From contig NZ_JACHLJ010000004.1 in NCBI RefSeq assembly GCF_014204545.1, positions 1-64,000 of the forward strand: a stretch of 64,000 bases of DNA, in the 5' to 3' direction. How positions within the stretch are numbered: the stretch's first letter is position 1; each line of letters starts with the position of its first letter. The notes below the pieces were generated by a model. It was not told the DNA's origin. It did not search any database and saw nothing but the letters and a program-made list of their open reading frames with translations. The stretch comes from Brevundimonas vesicularis (GTDB lineage: Bacteria > Pseudomonadota > Alphaproteobacteria > Caulobacterales > Caulobacteraceae). The translations under genes and the position numbers were made by a program. Below are positions 45,356 through 54,509 of the stretch, piece by piece.

Positions 45356-46333
45356 ATGCTTCCGATTCTCGCCGCGGTTCTGGCCTTCATCACCATCGGC
45401 GGCCTGGGTTGGGTCTTCGTCGGTGGAGACGATTCCTCGGCCCAGGCGGTCAAACGCGCCCAAAGCCTGGGCGAACCCAAGAAGAGCGCGGCGCTTGCCC
45501 GCAAGGCTGCTGCCGCCAATACCCCCGAGGCACGCCGCAAACAGATTCTGCTCCAACTTCAGGACGCCGACCGGCGCGAGCGCAAGGCGCGTACCACCCT
45601 GGCGTCGCGCCTGAAACAGGCCGGCCTGAGCCTGAGCGTGACCACCTTCTATATCATCTCGGCCGTGGTCGGGCTGGTGACCGGGCTGGGCTCGCTGATC
45701 TTCGGTTTGCCGATCCTGGTGGTGCTGGGCATCGCCCTGATCGTCGGTCTGGGACTGCCGCGTTGGGTCGTGGGCTTCCTCGGCAAATCGCGGATGAAGA
45801 AGTTCTCGCTGGAGTTTCCCAACGCCGTCGATGTGATCGTGCGCGGCATCAAGTCGGGCCTGCCGGTCCACGAATGTTTCAAGATCATCGCCCGCGAAAG
45901 CCCCGCGCCGCTTGGGCCGGAGTTCCAGAAGCTGGTCGAGGGCCTGGGCGTGGGCCTGACCCTGGAGCAGGCGCTGGAGAAGATGTACGGCCGGATGCCG
46001 ACGTCCGAACTGCGCTTCTTCACCATCGTCATCGCCATCCAGCAGAAGACCGGCGGCAACCTGGCCGAGGCGCTGGGCAATCTGTCGGCCGTGCTGCGCG
46101 CCCGCCGGATGATGGGCGAGAAGATCAAGGCGCTGTCGTCCGAAGCCTTGGCCTCAGCCGGCATCATCGCCTCCCTGCCGCCTGCGGTCATGACGATGGT
46201 CATGTTCACGACGCCTGGCTACATGATGCCGCTGTTCACCGATTTCCGCGGCAACTTCCTCCTGCTGATCGCGGTCGTCCTGATGTCGACCGGCATCTTC
46301 GTGATGAAGCGCATGATCTCGTTCAAGTTCTGA
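45356..46333 (+). CDS. tadB: Pilus inner-membrane protein TadB (CpaG)
   Basis: 325 residues; T2SS-F domain protein forming the pilus platform. Membrane segments near the N-terminus (about 1-20), around 98-145, and at the C-terminus (about 265-320); the conserved F domain is FPNAVDVIVRGIKSGLPVHECFKIIARE. Four bases after cpaF, ten before tadC. Confidence 0.92.
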   Translation: MLPILAAVLAFITIGGLGWVFVGGDDSSAQAVKRAQSLGEPKKSAALARKAAAANTPEARRKQILLQLQDADRRERKARTTLASRLKQAGLSLSVTTFYIISAVVGLVTGLGSLIFGLPILVVLGIALIVGLGLPRWVVGFLGKSRMKKFSLEFPNAVDVIVRGIKSGLPVHECFKIIARESPAPLGPEFQKLVEGLGVGLTLEQALEKMYGRMPTSELRFFTIVIAIQQKTGGNLAEALGNLSAVLRARRMMGEKIKALSSEALASAGIIASLPPAVMTMVMFTTPGYMMPLFTDFRGNFLLLIAVVLMSTGIFVMKRMISFKF

Positions 46334-46343
46334 GGCCGGGATC

Positions 46344-47324
46344 ATGGAAAGCTTCATCCGTTTCATCATCGATCCGCAAAATCTGCTCAGCATCGGCGTG
46401 GGGGTGCTGGTCTTCGCCACCATCATCACCCTGATGTCGTCGATGACGGGCGGGGTTGCGCTGGACAAGAGGATGAAGGCCGTAGCGGAACGCCGCGACG
46501 ACCTGAAACGCCGGTCACGCGCGAACATGGCCGGCGGGCAGGGCGCGCTGCGTCATACCGATGACGGCTTCAAGAAGCGGATCGTGGATCAGCTGAACCT
46601 GTCCAAGCTGCTGGAAGATCCCAAGGTCGCAGGGCAGATGGCCCAGGCCGGCTATCGCGGACCGCGACCACTGACGACCTTCTACTTCTTCCGCTTTGCA
46701 TCGCCCTTCATCTTCATGGTGGTGGCGGCTTTCTACCTGTTCGTCCTCAAGGTCGTGGACTGGCCCACGATGAACAAGGTGACGGCGACGATGGCGGCCG
46801 CGGTCGCGGGCTTCTATGCGCCCAACCTGTATCTGAAGAACCGCATCGACAAGCGCCGCACCTCGATCATGCAGGCGTTTCCGGATGCGCTGGACCTGCT
46901 GCTGATCTGCGTCGAGGCCGGCATGTCCATCGAGGCGGCGATCGCCAAGGTTAGTCAGGAAATGGGGCCGTCGTCGATTGATCTGGCCGAGGAGCTGTCG
47001 CTGCTGTCGGCCGAGCTTTCCTATCTGCCCGACCGTCGCATGGCCTATGAAAACCTGGGCAAGCGCACCAACCACCCGGGCGTGAAGTCGGTGGCCACCG
47101 CCATGACCCAGGCCGAAACCTATGGCACGCCGCTGGCGACCGCTCTGCGCGTCATGGCCAAGGAAAATCGCGATCTGCGCATGTCCGCTGCGGAGAAGAA
47201 GGCGGCGGCCCTGCCGGCCAAGCTGACCGTGCCGATGATCCTGTTCTTCCTGCCGGTGCTGTTCGTCGTCATTCTGGGCCCGGCGATCCTGAACGTCATG
47301 GACATGATGAAAGGCGGCGGTTAA
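46344..47324 (+). CDS. tadC: Pilus inner-membrane protein TadC (CpaH)
   Basis: 326 residues; second T2SS-F platform protein, partner of TadB. Membrane segments at about 13-33, 112-155 and 295-315; F domain FPDALDLLLICVEAGMSIEAAIAKVSQE. Last gene of the cpaB operon; its stop overlaps the end of a convergent SRPBCC gene by four bases. Confidence 0.92.
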   Translation: MESFIRFIIDPQNLLSIGVGVLVFATIITLMSSMTGGVALDKRMKAVAERRDDLKRRSRANMAGGQGALRHTDDGFKKRIVDQLNLSKLLEDPKVAGQMAQAGYRGPRPLTTFYFFRFASPFIFMVVAAFYLFVLKVVDWPTMNKVTATMAAAVAGFYAPNLYLKNRIDKRRTSIMQAFPDALDLLLICVEAGMSIEAAIAKVSQEMGPSSIDLAEELSLLSAELSYLPDRRMAYENLGKRTNHPGVKSVATAMTQAETYGTPLATALRVMAKENRDLRMSAAEKKAAALPAKLTVPMILFFLPVLFVVILGPAILNVMDMMKGGG

Positions 47325-47761
47325 CCCGCCCCGGTTTCCGCAGCCGCCTTCAGCCCCTCGGCGGCGCTTTCGAACGCCGCCTTGATCGCCGGGCGGTGCT
47401 TGTCGTGGAACAGCTCGCCGCGAATGCCCGAAAAACGGATGCCGATGGCGACGATGCAGTTGCCGGGCGCCAGCTCCTCGATCTGGATGTAGCGCAGGCT
47501 CTGGAACAGGAAGCCGCGCCGTTCGGCCCAGACCAGCCGCGCGCGCGGCTGCCATTCCACCACCTGGGCCGCCGCCTGGCGTTCGGCCATGTCGGGCCAC
47601 GCCTCGGTCATGGTCAGGCGGCCGCCATAGGCGATGGCGCCCTCGACGTCCTTGTCGATCGGGTTCCAGGCGCCCCAGTCGGATAGGTCCGCGACCAAGT
47701 CCCAGATGCGGTCCGAGGTCGCCTGAACGCCGACGCGTTTTTCGATGCGAGTGTCATCCAT
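47321..47761 (-). CDS. SRPBCC-family protein
   Basis: 146 residues with the START/Bet v 1-like helix-grip fold: an N-terminal strand (TRIEKRVGVQATSDRIWDLVADLSDWGAWNP), central strands and a long C-terminal helix (HRPAIKAAFESAAEGLKAA). Such proteins bind hydrophobic ligands; none can be named. Downstream of the ferredoxin-like gene in the same direction, 46 bases apart. Confidence 0.85.
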   Translation of the reverse strand: MDDTRIEKRVGVQATSDRIWDLVADLSDWGAWNPIDKDVEGAIAYGGRLTMTEAWPDMAERQAAAQVVEWQPRARLVWAERRGFLFQSLRYIQIEELAPGNCIVAIGIRFSGIRGELFHDKHRPAIKAAFESAAEGLKAAAETGAG

Positions 47762-47807
47762 GGTTTCGCTCTGACACGGCTGGCCGCCGGAAGAAAGGCG
47801 CCGAGCC

Positions 47808-48164
47808 TCAGTCGGCCGCTTCGATACGCTTCAACCGCCGTCCGTCGTCCAGCGCCAGCCGCGTCTTGACCTCCAACAGGTCGGCGCCGGCGGGAATGAT
47901 CAGCAGCTTCTTGGGTTGGGCCGTGTTGACGGCGACGACGGCGCCTTTGGGACAGATGTCGAAACAGTCGGCGCCGACGACCGTCAGCTCGCCCTTGCGA
48001 CCCTGTTTGCCCTTCTGCAGGTGCAGATATTTGCGCAGCGCCTTCTTCAGCGTCAGATCGCCGCCGGGGCCGAAGCCGCCATCCAGCTTTTTCGAACATT
48101 TGCGGCACACCAAAACGACGTCGCGCCATTCGGTCTTTGCGCTCTTGAAGGCCTTCTCACCCAT
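47808..48164 (-). CDS. Thioredoxin-like [2Fe-2S] ferredoxin
   Basis: 118 residues, thioredoxin-fold ferredoxin. Cluster ligands appear as VCRKCSKKL near residue 20 and GADCFDICPKGAVVAV near residue 77, i.e. Cys-x2-Cys and Cys-x3-Cys. Very Lys-rich between them. The ATG at 48164 fits the domain start; a longer frame adds only unlikely sequence. Redox partner unknown. Confidence 0.82.
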   Translation of the reverse strand: MGEKAFKSAKTEWRDVVLVCRKCSKKLDGGFGPGGDLTLKKALRKYLHLQKGKQGRKGELTVVGADCFDICPKGAVVAVNTAQPKKLLIIPAGADLLEVKTRLALDDGRRLKRIEAAD

Positions 48165-48254
48165 GCGGACAGAAATCGCCGTTCGCGACGGCTTGCACAA
48201 GCGGGTGCGGCGCCGTCACCTGTCGTCGGGCTGATAATTTCACGGGATCTTCAC

Positions 48255-49556
48255 ATGCGCCGATTGTTCGCCGCCTCCACAATGGCGCTGCTGCTTGCCG
48301 CCGGCGCCGCTCAGGCTCAGGTTGATACGGCCAGCGTGGACGCCGCCGTGCAGCGCGTCATGCCAGAGGTCGTCGCGTGGCGGCGCGACTTCCACCAGCA
48401 TCCTGAACTGGGCTTCGCCGAGACTCGCTCGGCCGGCGTGATCGCCGACCATATGCGATCGCTGGGGCTGGAGGTGCGCACCGGGGTCGGCAAGACGGGG
48501 GTGATCGGCGTGCTGCGCGGCGCACGGCCGGGCCGGACGGTGGCCCTGCGCGCCGACATGGACGCCCTGCCGGTGCAGGAGGCGACGGGCCTCGACTTCG
48601 CCTCGAGCGCGACCGGAACCTATATGGGCAATATTGTGCCGGTGGCCCACGCCTGCGGCCACGACATGCATATGGCCATGCTGTTGGGCGCGGCCGAGGT
48701 GCTGGCGGGGATGAAGGACCGGATCGCCGGCACGGTGGTCTTCGTCTTCCAGCCGGCCGAGGAGGGCGCGCCGCCGGGAGAGCCGAAGGGCGGTGCGGCC
48801 CTGATGATCGCCGAAGGGGCGCTGAACGATCCCAAGCCCGAGGCCATCTTCGGACTGCACGTCGTGCCGGGCCGTCCGGGCAGCGTCTTCTACCGGCCCG
48901 AGGGTTTCATGGCGGCCTCAGACCGCGTGGATATCCGCCTGAAGGGCAAGCAGACGCACGGCGCCTGGCCCTGGCGCGGGGTCGATGTGATCGCGGTGGC
49001 GGGTCAGGTGGTTGAGACGGTCAATACCCTGACGGCGCGCACGGTCGATCCGACCACGACCCCGACCGTCTTCACCATCGCCACGATCAACGCCGGCGTC
49101 CGTTACAATATCATCCCCGACAGCGCGACGCTGTCGGGCACGCTGCGCACCTTCGATACGGCCCAGCGCGACGCCCTGGTCGCCCGCGCCGAGACCGCCA
49201 TCGACCATGTCGCCGAGGCCTACGGCGCCACCGCCGAGTTCGGCGTCAAACAGAACGCGGCCCTGGTCTTCAACGACCCCGGCCTGTCCGCCTGGCTGGC
49301 CCCGGTCCTGACCGAGGCGGCGGGCGAGGGGAACGTCAACCCCGCCACGCCCCCGACCACGGTGGCCGAGGACTTCAGCTATTTCCAGCAGGTCATCCCC
49401 GGCGTCTTCTACCATCTCGGGGCCAGTCCCGACGGCGTCGACCCCGCGACCTCCGCGCCCAATCATTCGCCGGAGTTCTCACCCAACGAGAAGGTCCTGC
49501 CGCTGGGGGTGAAGACGCACGTGCTGACGGCGTTGCGGTTCTTGGAGCGGAGTTAG
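48255..49556 (+). CDS. Exported M20D metallopeptidase / amidohydrolase
   Basis: 433 residues: signal peptide MRRLFAASTMALLLAAGAAQAQ, then a dinuclear zinc M20 fold. Metal ligands: HACGHDMHM (Cys/His), PAEEG (Glu-Glu), FGLHVVPG (His), and the C-terminal NHSPEF (His). The dimerisation domain (about 215-330) is inserted as usual. Homologues hydrolyse N-acyl amino acids or hippurate-type amides; the periplasmic location suggests scavenging. Divergent from the ferredoxin gene. Confidence 0.9.
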   Translation: MRRLFAASTMALLLAAGAAQAQVDTASVDAAVQRVMPEVVAWRRDFHQHPELGFAETRSAGVIADHMRSLGLEVRTGVGKTGVIGVLRGARPGRTVALRADMDALPVQEATGLDFASSATGTYMGNIVPVAHACGHDMHMAMLLGAAEVLAGMKDRIAGTVVFVFQPAEEGAPPGEPKGGAALMIAEGALNDPKPEAIFGLHVVPGRPGSVFYRPEGFMAASDRVDIRLKGKQTHGAWPWRGVDVIAVAGQVVETVNTLTARTVDPTTTPTVFTIATINAGVRYNIIPDSATLSGTLRTFDTAQRDALVARAETAIDHVAEAYGATAEFGVKQNAALVFNDPGLSAWLAPVLTEAAGEGNVNPATPPTTVAEDFSYFQQVIPGVFYHLGASPDGVDPATSAPNHSPEFSPNEKVLPLGVKTHVLTALRFLERS

Positions 49557-49625
49557 GGAGTGGGCGATTGCAGTGTGAGGCGATGTCGCAAACCGACCCA
49601 TTGCGGTCGTACGCCCGTCCGGGAA

Positions 49626-49886
49626 TTACGGTAGTCTGAGCCCCGCGTAGATGCTGTCAGCATCAGAGCATTGGTCGAAAGCAATGTCGTAGAGAGCCCC
49701 GTTTTCACGGCATACCCGACAGACGCCAAGCCCTCCTCGCCGAACCTGGGTGTCGGCATTTGGGAGGCGCTGGTCCGCAAGATTGGCGCACGCGGCTTCT
49801 CGCTGCACAAACCACCCGCCCATCGACAGTACGATGACGCCGACAGATATTGAAAAAGGGAGCAGCCGTCGCTTCCTGTTCATCAT
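49626..49886 (-). CDS. Small membrane-anchored or exported Cys-containing protein
   Basis: 86 residues: basic start MMNRKRRLLPFSI, one hydrophobic segment (about 11-27), then a short domain with Cys at CANL, CRVC and QCSD. No family recognised. The stretch from 49557 to 50667 is less GC-rich than its surroundings and holds only this and the broken lipoprotein gene, so it looks like an acquired remnant. Confidence 0.5.
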   Translation of the reverse strand: MMNRKRRLLPFSISVGVIVLSMGGWFVQREAACANLADQRLPNADTQVRRGGLGVCRVCRENGALYDIAFDQCSDADSIYAGLRLP

Positions 49887-50028
49887 GTGATCATCTTATC
49901 GCCAAAACGTCCGCTTTCCACTTCCAGCACACGTCGACCGCTACCGCTTGCCGGCGGAAGACGTACTTCCGCTCTGGGCCGTGAAGCCCTGGACTGAAAT
50001 CGACCCTTAGGAGATGTTGGCGCCTGCG

Positions 50029-50497
50029 CTACTTGTTGCGGGAGGGGTCTAAGCTTCGCGCCAGATGGGTAAGCGGATGGCACTCCGCTTTGACACGATA
50101 CCGCACGTCAGCGCGGTCGAGTTGCTCAGGTGCGTAGGGAGCAGCCCGGATTATATCGCCTTCGAAATTCCATCCGACTGCCGAGATGCCGCTCGCCACC
50201 AAGTCCGGGGACATTCCAGTCTCAATCGATAGATTGCCCAGCCTATATCTTGGCCCGGTTTTGGGCCAAGATATAGGCTGGGCTGCTTTCGCTGCTGCGG
50301 TATGGGAAATATGAGTCGAACTCGACCTCAGCCAATGGGTTTCCGACTAGGGGAGCTAGAAGTTCAGTAATGCGCGCCCGGTCTGCTGTGGGTAGGTCGA
50401 CTGAGTTGGCAGAAAACTGCACATTAGCGGTCCCATTCACTTCGTACTGAAGCGGACATGACGTTAAGAATATTGCGACTGCGGCTGAACTGAACAT
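50029..50497 (-). pseudogene. OmpA-like lipoprotein gene broken by a 4-base insertion
   Basis: The first part (50497 to stop at 50243) encodes a lipoprotein signal (MFSSAAVAIFLTSC), then FSANSVDLP and VEFDSYF and ends ILAQNRAKI. OmpA-like domains continue RA plus about 17 residues to a GI(P)AD-like turn. Removing four bases (AAGA on the coding strand) lets the frame run on as RAYRLGNLSIETGMSPDLV, which matches OmpA in length and in the Gly, hydrophobic and Asp positions, to the stop at 50029. The extra bases lie in the hairpin at 50236-50283. AGGGGA precedes the ATG. An assembly error is possible. Confidence 0.6.
50236..50283. repeat. Perfect 21-bp inverted repeat with 6-base loop
   Basis: Arms 50236-50256 and 50263-50283 are exact complements; the loop is GGTTTT. 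The hairpin lies inside a reading frame, not at a gene end. Without the four bases that break the frame, the arms would be an imperfect (quasi)palindrome with a 4-base bulge. Confidence 0.95.
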
Positions 50498-50667
50498 TAC
50501 CTAATCCCCTCTGGCCGTCATTCGATACCGCAAAAGTGTGACGGAAGCGCCTAGTCATGCTGCGTCAGAAGGGCACGCCGAAGTCTGCTAACCACCCTTG
50601 TCAGACTTATCGGCAGGTCGGGTTTGAGGTGAGCCAAATGGGCTAGACTGAGTATCCTTGGCCGCGC

Positions 50668-51855
50668 TTACAACCGTTCGAACACCGTCTCGATCACCCG
50701 GCGATAGACCGCCGCCAGTGTCTCCAGCTCCCCCACCGGCACCCGTTCGTCGATCTGGTGCATGGTCTGGCCGACCAGGCCCAGTTCCAGCACCGGGCAC
50801 AGGGCGCGGATGAAGCGGGCGTCGGAGGTGCCGCCGGTGGTCGAGGCCTCGGGGCGGCGGCCGGCGACGGCCTCGACGGCGTCCTGCACCGCCGCGACGA
50901 ACACGCCGGACTCGGTCAGGAAGGCCTCGCCCGAGCACAGGTGCTCCAGGGTGATCTGAAGCCCGGTCTCGGCCTGCATGGCGCCGGCCTCGCGGTTCAG
51001 CCAGTCGATCAGGGCGTCGCCGGTGTGGCTGGGGTTGAAGCGGATGTTCAGCCGCGCCCTGGCCTCGGCCGGGATGATGTTGGTCGCCGGATTGCCGATG
51101 TCGATGGTGGTGATTTCGAGGTTGGACGGGGGGAAACCCTCATAGCCGTCGTCCAGCACATGGTCGTTCAGCCGGCTCATCAGCTTGGCGATCACGGGCG
51201 CCGGATTGGCCGCCCGTTCCGGATAGGCGACGTGGCCCTGTTTGCCGTGGACGGTGATCCAGGTGTTCAGCGATCCGCGACGACCGACCTTGATCATGTC
51301 GCCCAGCTGTTGCGACGACGAGGGTTCGCCGACGACGCAGGCGTCGATGACCTCGCCCTCGGCGGCCAGGGCCTCGACCACCCGTTTTGTGCCGTGCAGC
51401 GCCGGACCTTCCTCGTCGCCGGTGATCAGGAAGGAGAGGGAGCCGGCGGGTTCGCCGTCTGCGATAACCTGGGACACGGCGGCGACCCAGGCGGCGATCC
51501 CGCCCTTCATGTCCACCGCGCCGCGACCGTATAGGACGCCGTCCTTGACCTCGGCGTTGAAGGGTTGCGACGACCACTGATCCGACGGGCCGGTCGGGAC
51601 CACATCCGTATGGCCGGCGAAACACAGGTTGGGCGAGGCGGTCCCGCGTCGGGCGTACAGGTTCTCTATCCGCGCATGGACGCCCTCGCCGCCCGGTCCC
51701 TCGAAGGCCAGGCGGCGGCAGGTGAAGCCCAGCGCCGTCAGATGCCGTTCCAGCACATCCATCGCCCCTTCGTCGGCGGGGGTGACGGAGGGGATGCGGA
51801 TCAGGTCGCGGGTCAGTTCGACAGGATCGATAACGGGAGTTGATGCGCGGCTCAT
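50668..51855 (-). CDS. dapE: Succinyl-diaminopimelate desuccinylase
   Basis: Zinc enzyme of lysine and peptidoglycan diaminopimelate synthesis, 395 residues. Metal and catalytic residues: FAGHTDVVP (His, Asp), GRGAVDMKGG (Asp), ITGDEEG (catalytic Glu and ligand), VVGEPSS, and the C-terminal MHQIDE (His). The ATG at 51855 gives the family N-terminus (PVELTRDLIRIPSVTP); longer frames upstream are artefacts of the opposite MFS gene. Confidence 0.93.
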   Translation of the reverse strand: MSRASTPVIDPVELTRDLIRIPSVTPADEGAMDVLERHLTALGFTCRRLAFEGPGGEGVHARIENLYARRGTASPNLCFAGHTDVVPTGPSDQWSSQPFNAEVKDGVLYGRGAVDMKGGIAAWVAAVSQVIADGEPAGSLSFLITGDEEGPALHGTKRVVEALAAEGEVIDACVVGEPSSSQQLGDMIKVGRRGSLNTWITVHGKQGHVAYPERAANPAPVIAKLMSRLNDHVLDDGYEGFPPSNLEITTIDIGNPATNIIPAEARARLNIRFNPSHTGDALIDWLNREAGAMQAETGLQITLEHLCSGEAFLTESGVFVAAVQDAVEAVAGRRPEASTTGGTSDARFIRALCPVLELGLVGQTMHQIDERVPVGELETLAAVYRRVIETVFERL

Positions 51856-51921
51856 GCGGCTATGCTTTAGGGATAATCCGCGTCTGCGAGAAGACGGTGC
51901 GCTCCTGCTGAAGCCGAGACC

Positions 51922-53214
51922 TTGACCACAGAATCCATCGACACCGGCCCCGCCGCCCCGCCCGTTCCGCCGTCTCCGCCAGAGGGGCCCTCCAGTCCGT
52001 GGGGCATTCGCGACTTCCGCCTGTTGTGGTTTGGCCGCGTGGTGGCGGTGCTGGCGATCCAGATCCAGTCGTCGGCCCTGTTGTGGCAGGTCTATGAGAT
52101 CGCCCGGCGCGATCATCCGATCGAGGAGGCTAGCCTGTATCTGGGGCTGGTGGGGTTGTGTCAGTTCCTGCCGCTGCTGGCCTTCACCCTGCCCGCCGGG
52201 GCGATGGCGGATCGGCGCGACAGAAAGCGCACGGTGTGGATCTCGATCCTGGTCGAGGCGGCGTGTGCGGGGTCGTTTCTGGCCATGGCCTTGCATGGAA
52301 ATCCGCCGTTGTGGGGTCTGTTGGCGGTCGCGGCCCTGTTCGGCGCGGCGCGGGCGTTTTTGGCGCCGGCCAGCCAGGCCTTCCTGCCGATGGTTGTGGG
52401 GCGAAAGGCCCTGCCGCCGGCCATCGCGGCCCAGTCCATCGCGTTTCAGACCGGGGCCATCGCCGGCCCGGCCCTGGGCGGGGTGATTGTGGGGGTGAAC
52501 GTGCCCCTGGCCTATGCGGTGTCGCTGGGCATGTTCCTGCTGGCCGTCGCCGCCTTCATCCTGATCCGCACCAGCGGCAAGCCCGCGCCCCAGGCTAATC
52601 CACTGTCGCCGGTCGACTCGGTGAAAGAGGGGCTGGCCTATGTGTGGAAGACCAAGATCGTGCTGGGCGCCATCTCGCTGGATCTGGTGGTGGTGCTGCT
52701 GGCGGGCGTGGCCCTGCTGACGCCGATCTTCGCGCGCGACATCCTGCATGTCGGACCGCAAGGGTTCGGCCTGTTGCGGGCCTCGTTCGGCGTGGGGGCC
52801 ATGGTCATGGCCATCTATCTGAGCCGCTATCCGATCCGCCAGAACGGCGGGCGCTGGATGTTCGCGGCGGTGGCGGTGTTCGGCCTGTGCACCATCACCT
52901 TCGGCCTGTCGCGCATCGTCTGGCTGTCGGGCCTGGCCCTGTTCATCGGCGGGGCGGCGGACATGATCAGCGTCAATGTGCGCCAGACCCTGATCCAGCT
53001 GGCCACGCCCGATCACATGCGCGGGCGGGTGTCGTCGGTGTCGATGCTGTTCATCGGCGCCTCCAACGAACTGGGCGAGGCCTATTCCGGCGTCATGGTC
53101 CGGCTGCTGGGCGCGGTCGGCGCGGCGGTGTTCGGCGGGTTCGGCGCCCTGGCCGCGACCGGGGCCTGGGCGACGATGTTCCCGGGGCTGAGGAAGGCGG
53201 ACAAGCTGACGTGA
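51922..53214 (+). CDS. Major facilitator superfamily exporter (MFS_3/EntS-like)
   Basis: 430 residues, twelve membrane segments. A Pro-rich N-terminal tail (about 1-28) precedes DFRLLWFGRVV, typical of the MFS_3 group that includes enterobactin exporter EntS. The loop between segments 2 and 3 has GAMADRRDRKRT (motif A). TTG start; longer alternatives are not better. Divergent from dapE. Substrate unknown. Confidence 0.85.
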   Translation: MTTESIDTGPAAPPVPPSPPEGPSSPWGIRDFRLLWFGRVVAVLAIQIQSSALLWQVYEIARRDHPIEEASLYLGLVGLCQFLPLLAFTLPAGAMADRRDRKRTVWISILVEAACAGSFLAMALHGNPPLWGLLAVAALFGAARAFLAPASQAFLPMVVGRKALPPAIAAQSIAFQTGAIAGPALGGVIVGVNVPLAYAVSLGMFLLAVAAFILIRTSGKPAPQANPLSPVDSVKEGLAYVWKTKIVLGAISLDLVVVLLAGVALLTPIFARDILHVGPQGFGLLRASFGVGAMVMAIYLSRYPIRQNGGRWMFAAVAVFGLCTITFGLSRIVWLSGLALFIGGAADMISVNVRQTLIQLATPDHMRGRVSSVSMLFIGASNELGEAYSGVMVRLLGAVGAAVFGGFGALAATGAWATMFPGLRKADKLT

Positions 53215-53224
53215 CGATCTGCTG

Positions 53225-53395
53225 GCTTCTCCCTCCCCCTGCGGGGGAGGGTGGCTGAGCCGCAGGCGAAGCCGGGTGGGGAGGGCAGAGCGAAACCGCA
53301 ACAAACTGCCTAATCCAGTCTGTGCGGCCTTGCCTGGCCGCCTCCACCCCGTCGCTGCGCGACGACCCTCCCCGGAACGGGGAGGGAGAGGTCAG
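53225..53395. repeat. GC-rich inverted-repeat element (CTCCCTCCCC type)
   Basis: Starts with CTCCCTCCCCCTGCGGGGGAGGG and ends with an inverted copy containing CCTCCCCGGAACGGGGAGGG; GCCGGGTGGGGAGGG and CCTCCACCCCG lie between. It fills the convergent gap between the MFS and dCTP deaminase genes. Similar elements occur at 54921-55117, so this is a dispersed family. Confidence 0.7.
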
Positions 53396-53402
53396 TACGA
53401 CC

Positions 53403-54428
53403 TCACCACGCCTTGAAGTGCTTCGACAGTTTCAGGCCCTGGTTCTGATAGTGGCTGCCGCTTTCGCCATACAGGCGGCTGGGGCGTTCGGTCAGGGGTT
53501 CGTAAACCAGGCGGGCGACGATCTGGCCGTGTTCCAGCAGGAAGGGCGTGTCGTGGGTGCGGACCTCCAGCACGCCTTTCGACCCCGCGCCGTGGGCCTC
53601 GTCCGTGCCGAAGCCGGGGTCGAAGAAGCCGGCGTAGTGGACGCGGAACTCGCCGACCGACGGATCAATGGGGGTCATTTCGGCGGCCTGATCGACCGGG
53701 ATTTCCACGTCGTCGGACGAGGCCAGAATGTAGAACTCGCCCGGATCCAGCAGCAGTTCGCCGCGCCGCAGCGTCAACGGCTCCCAGAAGTCGCGCGGGT
53801 CGTGGCCGTCGATATGGTCCAGATCCACCACCCCCGCATGGCGACGCCCCCGGAAGCCGACGATGTCGCCGCCCTGAAGATCGACGCCGACCGAGCGGGT
53901 CTCCAGCTTGGGCGGATCGCCGGCCTTGAGCCTGAGTTGGTTCAGTCGGGTGCCGGGCCGGACCAGGATGGAGAAGGTCTGGGGCGCGACCTCCATATAG
54001 AGCGGGCCGTCATAGCCTTCGGCCACGTCATCGAAGCTGGCGCCCTGATCGGTCAGCAGGCGCACGAAGACGTCGACGCGGCCCGTCGAGCTTTTCGGAT
54101 TGGCGCGGGCGATCAGGCCCTGGGGCAGTTTCAGCCGCTCCTGAAGGCGCACGATATAGACGCAGCCCTTTTCCAGCACGACGCCGGCCTCGGTGATCTC
54201 GATGGCGTGCATGGCCACATCGGCGATGCGGTCCTCGACCTTGCGCCGGCCGGGCAGGAAGGAGGCGCGGACCCGCCAGGCCTGATCCGACAGCCGCAGG
54301 TCCAGGCTGGCCGGCTGGACCTGGTCGTGGTCGAAGGGCGTGTCGGACGTGACGGCGCCGGCGGCGATCAACGTCTCGATGGACTGGGCGGGCAGGATGC
54401 CGGGACGGGGCGCTTGGAAGGAGCTCAT
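53403..54428 (-). CDS. Double-length dCTP deaminase
   Basis: 2'-deoxycytidine 5'-triphosphate deaminase, 341 residues, about twice the usual Dcd: two dUTPase-like domains in tandem. Active-site blocks QPASLDLRL near residue 40, ANPKSSTGRVDVFVRLLTD near residue 110, and in the second half EFYILASSDDVEIP and GSKGVLEVRTHD. The long form is typical of alphaproteobacteria. It supplies dUMP for thymidylate synthesis. ATG as annotated. Confidence 0.92.
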   Translation of the reverse strand: MSSFQAPRPGILPAQSIETLIAAGAVTSDTPFDHDQVQPASLDLRLSDQAWRVRASFLPGRRKVEDRIADVAMHAIEITEAGVVLEKGCVYIVRLQERLKLPQGLIARANPKSSTGRVDVFVRLLTDQGASFDDVAEGYDGPLYMEVAPQTFSILVRPGTRLNQLRLKAGDPPKLETRSVGVDLQGGDIVGFRGRRHAGVVDLDHIDGHDPRDFWEPLTLRRGELLLDPGEFYILASSDDVEIPVDQAAEMTPIDPSVGEFRVHYAGFFDPGFGTDEAHGAGSKGVLEVRTHDTPFLLEHGQIVARLVYEPLTERPSRLYGESGSHYQNQGLKLSKHFKAW

Positions 54429-54509
54429 GGCGTCTGTCTCACACGGTTTTCACGACTTGTCTCCAAGTCGCGCTTGCAGCCCGCGCGCGGCGGGGCGAGC
54501 ATATAGCCC

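Noticed and set aside
42400..45540. Very long open frame on the minus strand opposite cpaE and cpaF
   Set aside because: It mirrors the codon pattern of the pilus genes in a GC-rich genome, has no domain and no start signal; the plus-strand genes are certain.
50581..50608. Terminator formed by AAGTCTG/CAGACTT
   Set aside because: Seven-base arms with a long loop and no T-run on either strand.
51856..53304. Long N-terminal extension of dapE on the minus strand
   Set aside because: It lies opposite the MFS gene, is Arg/Gln/His-rich without a domain, and dapE has a standard start at 51855.
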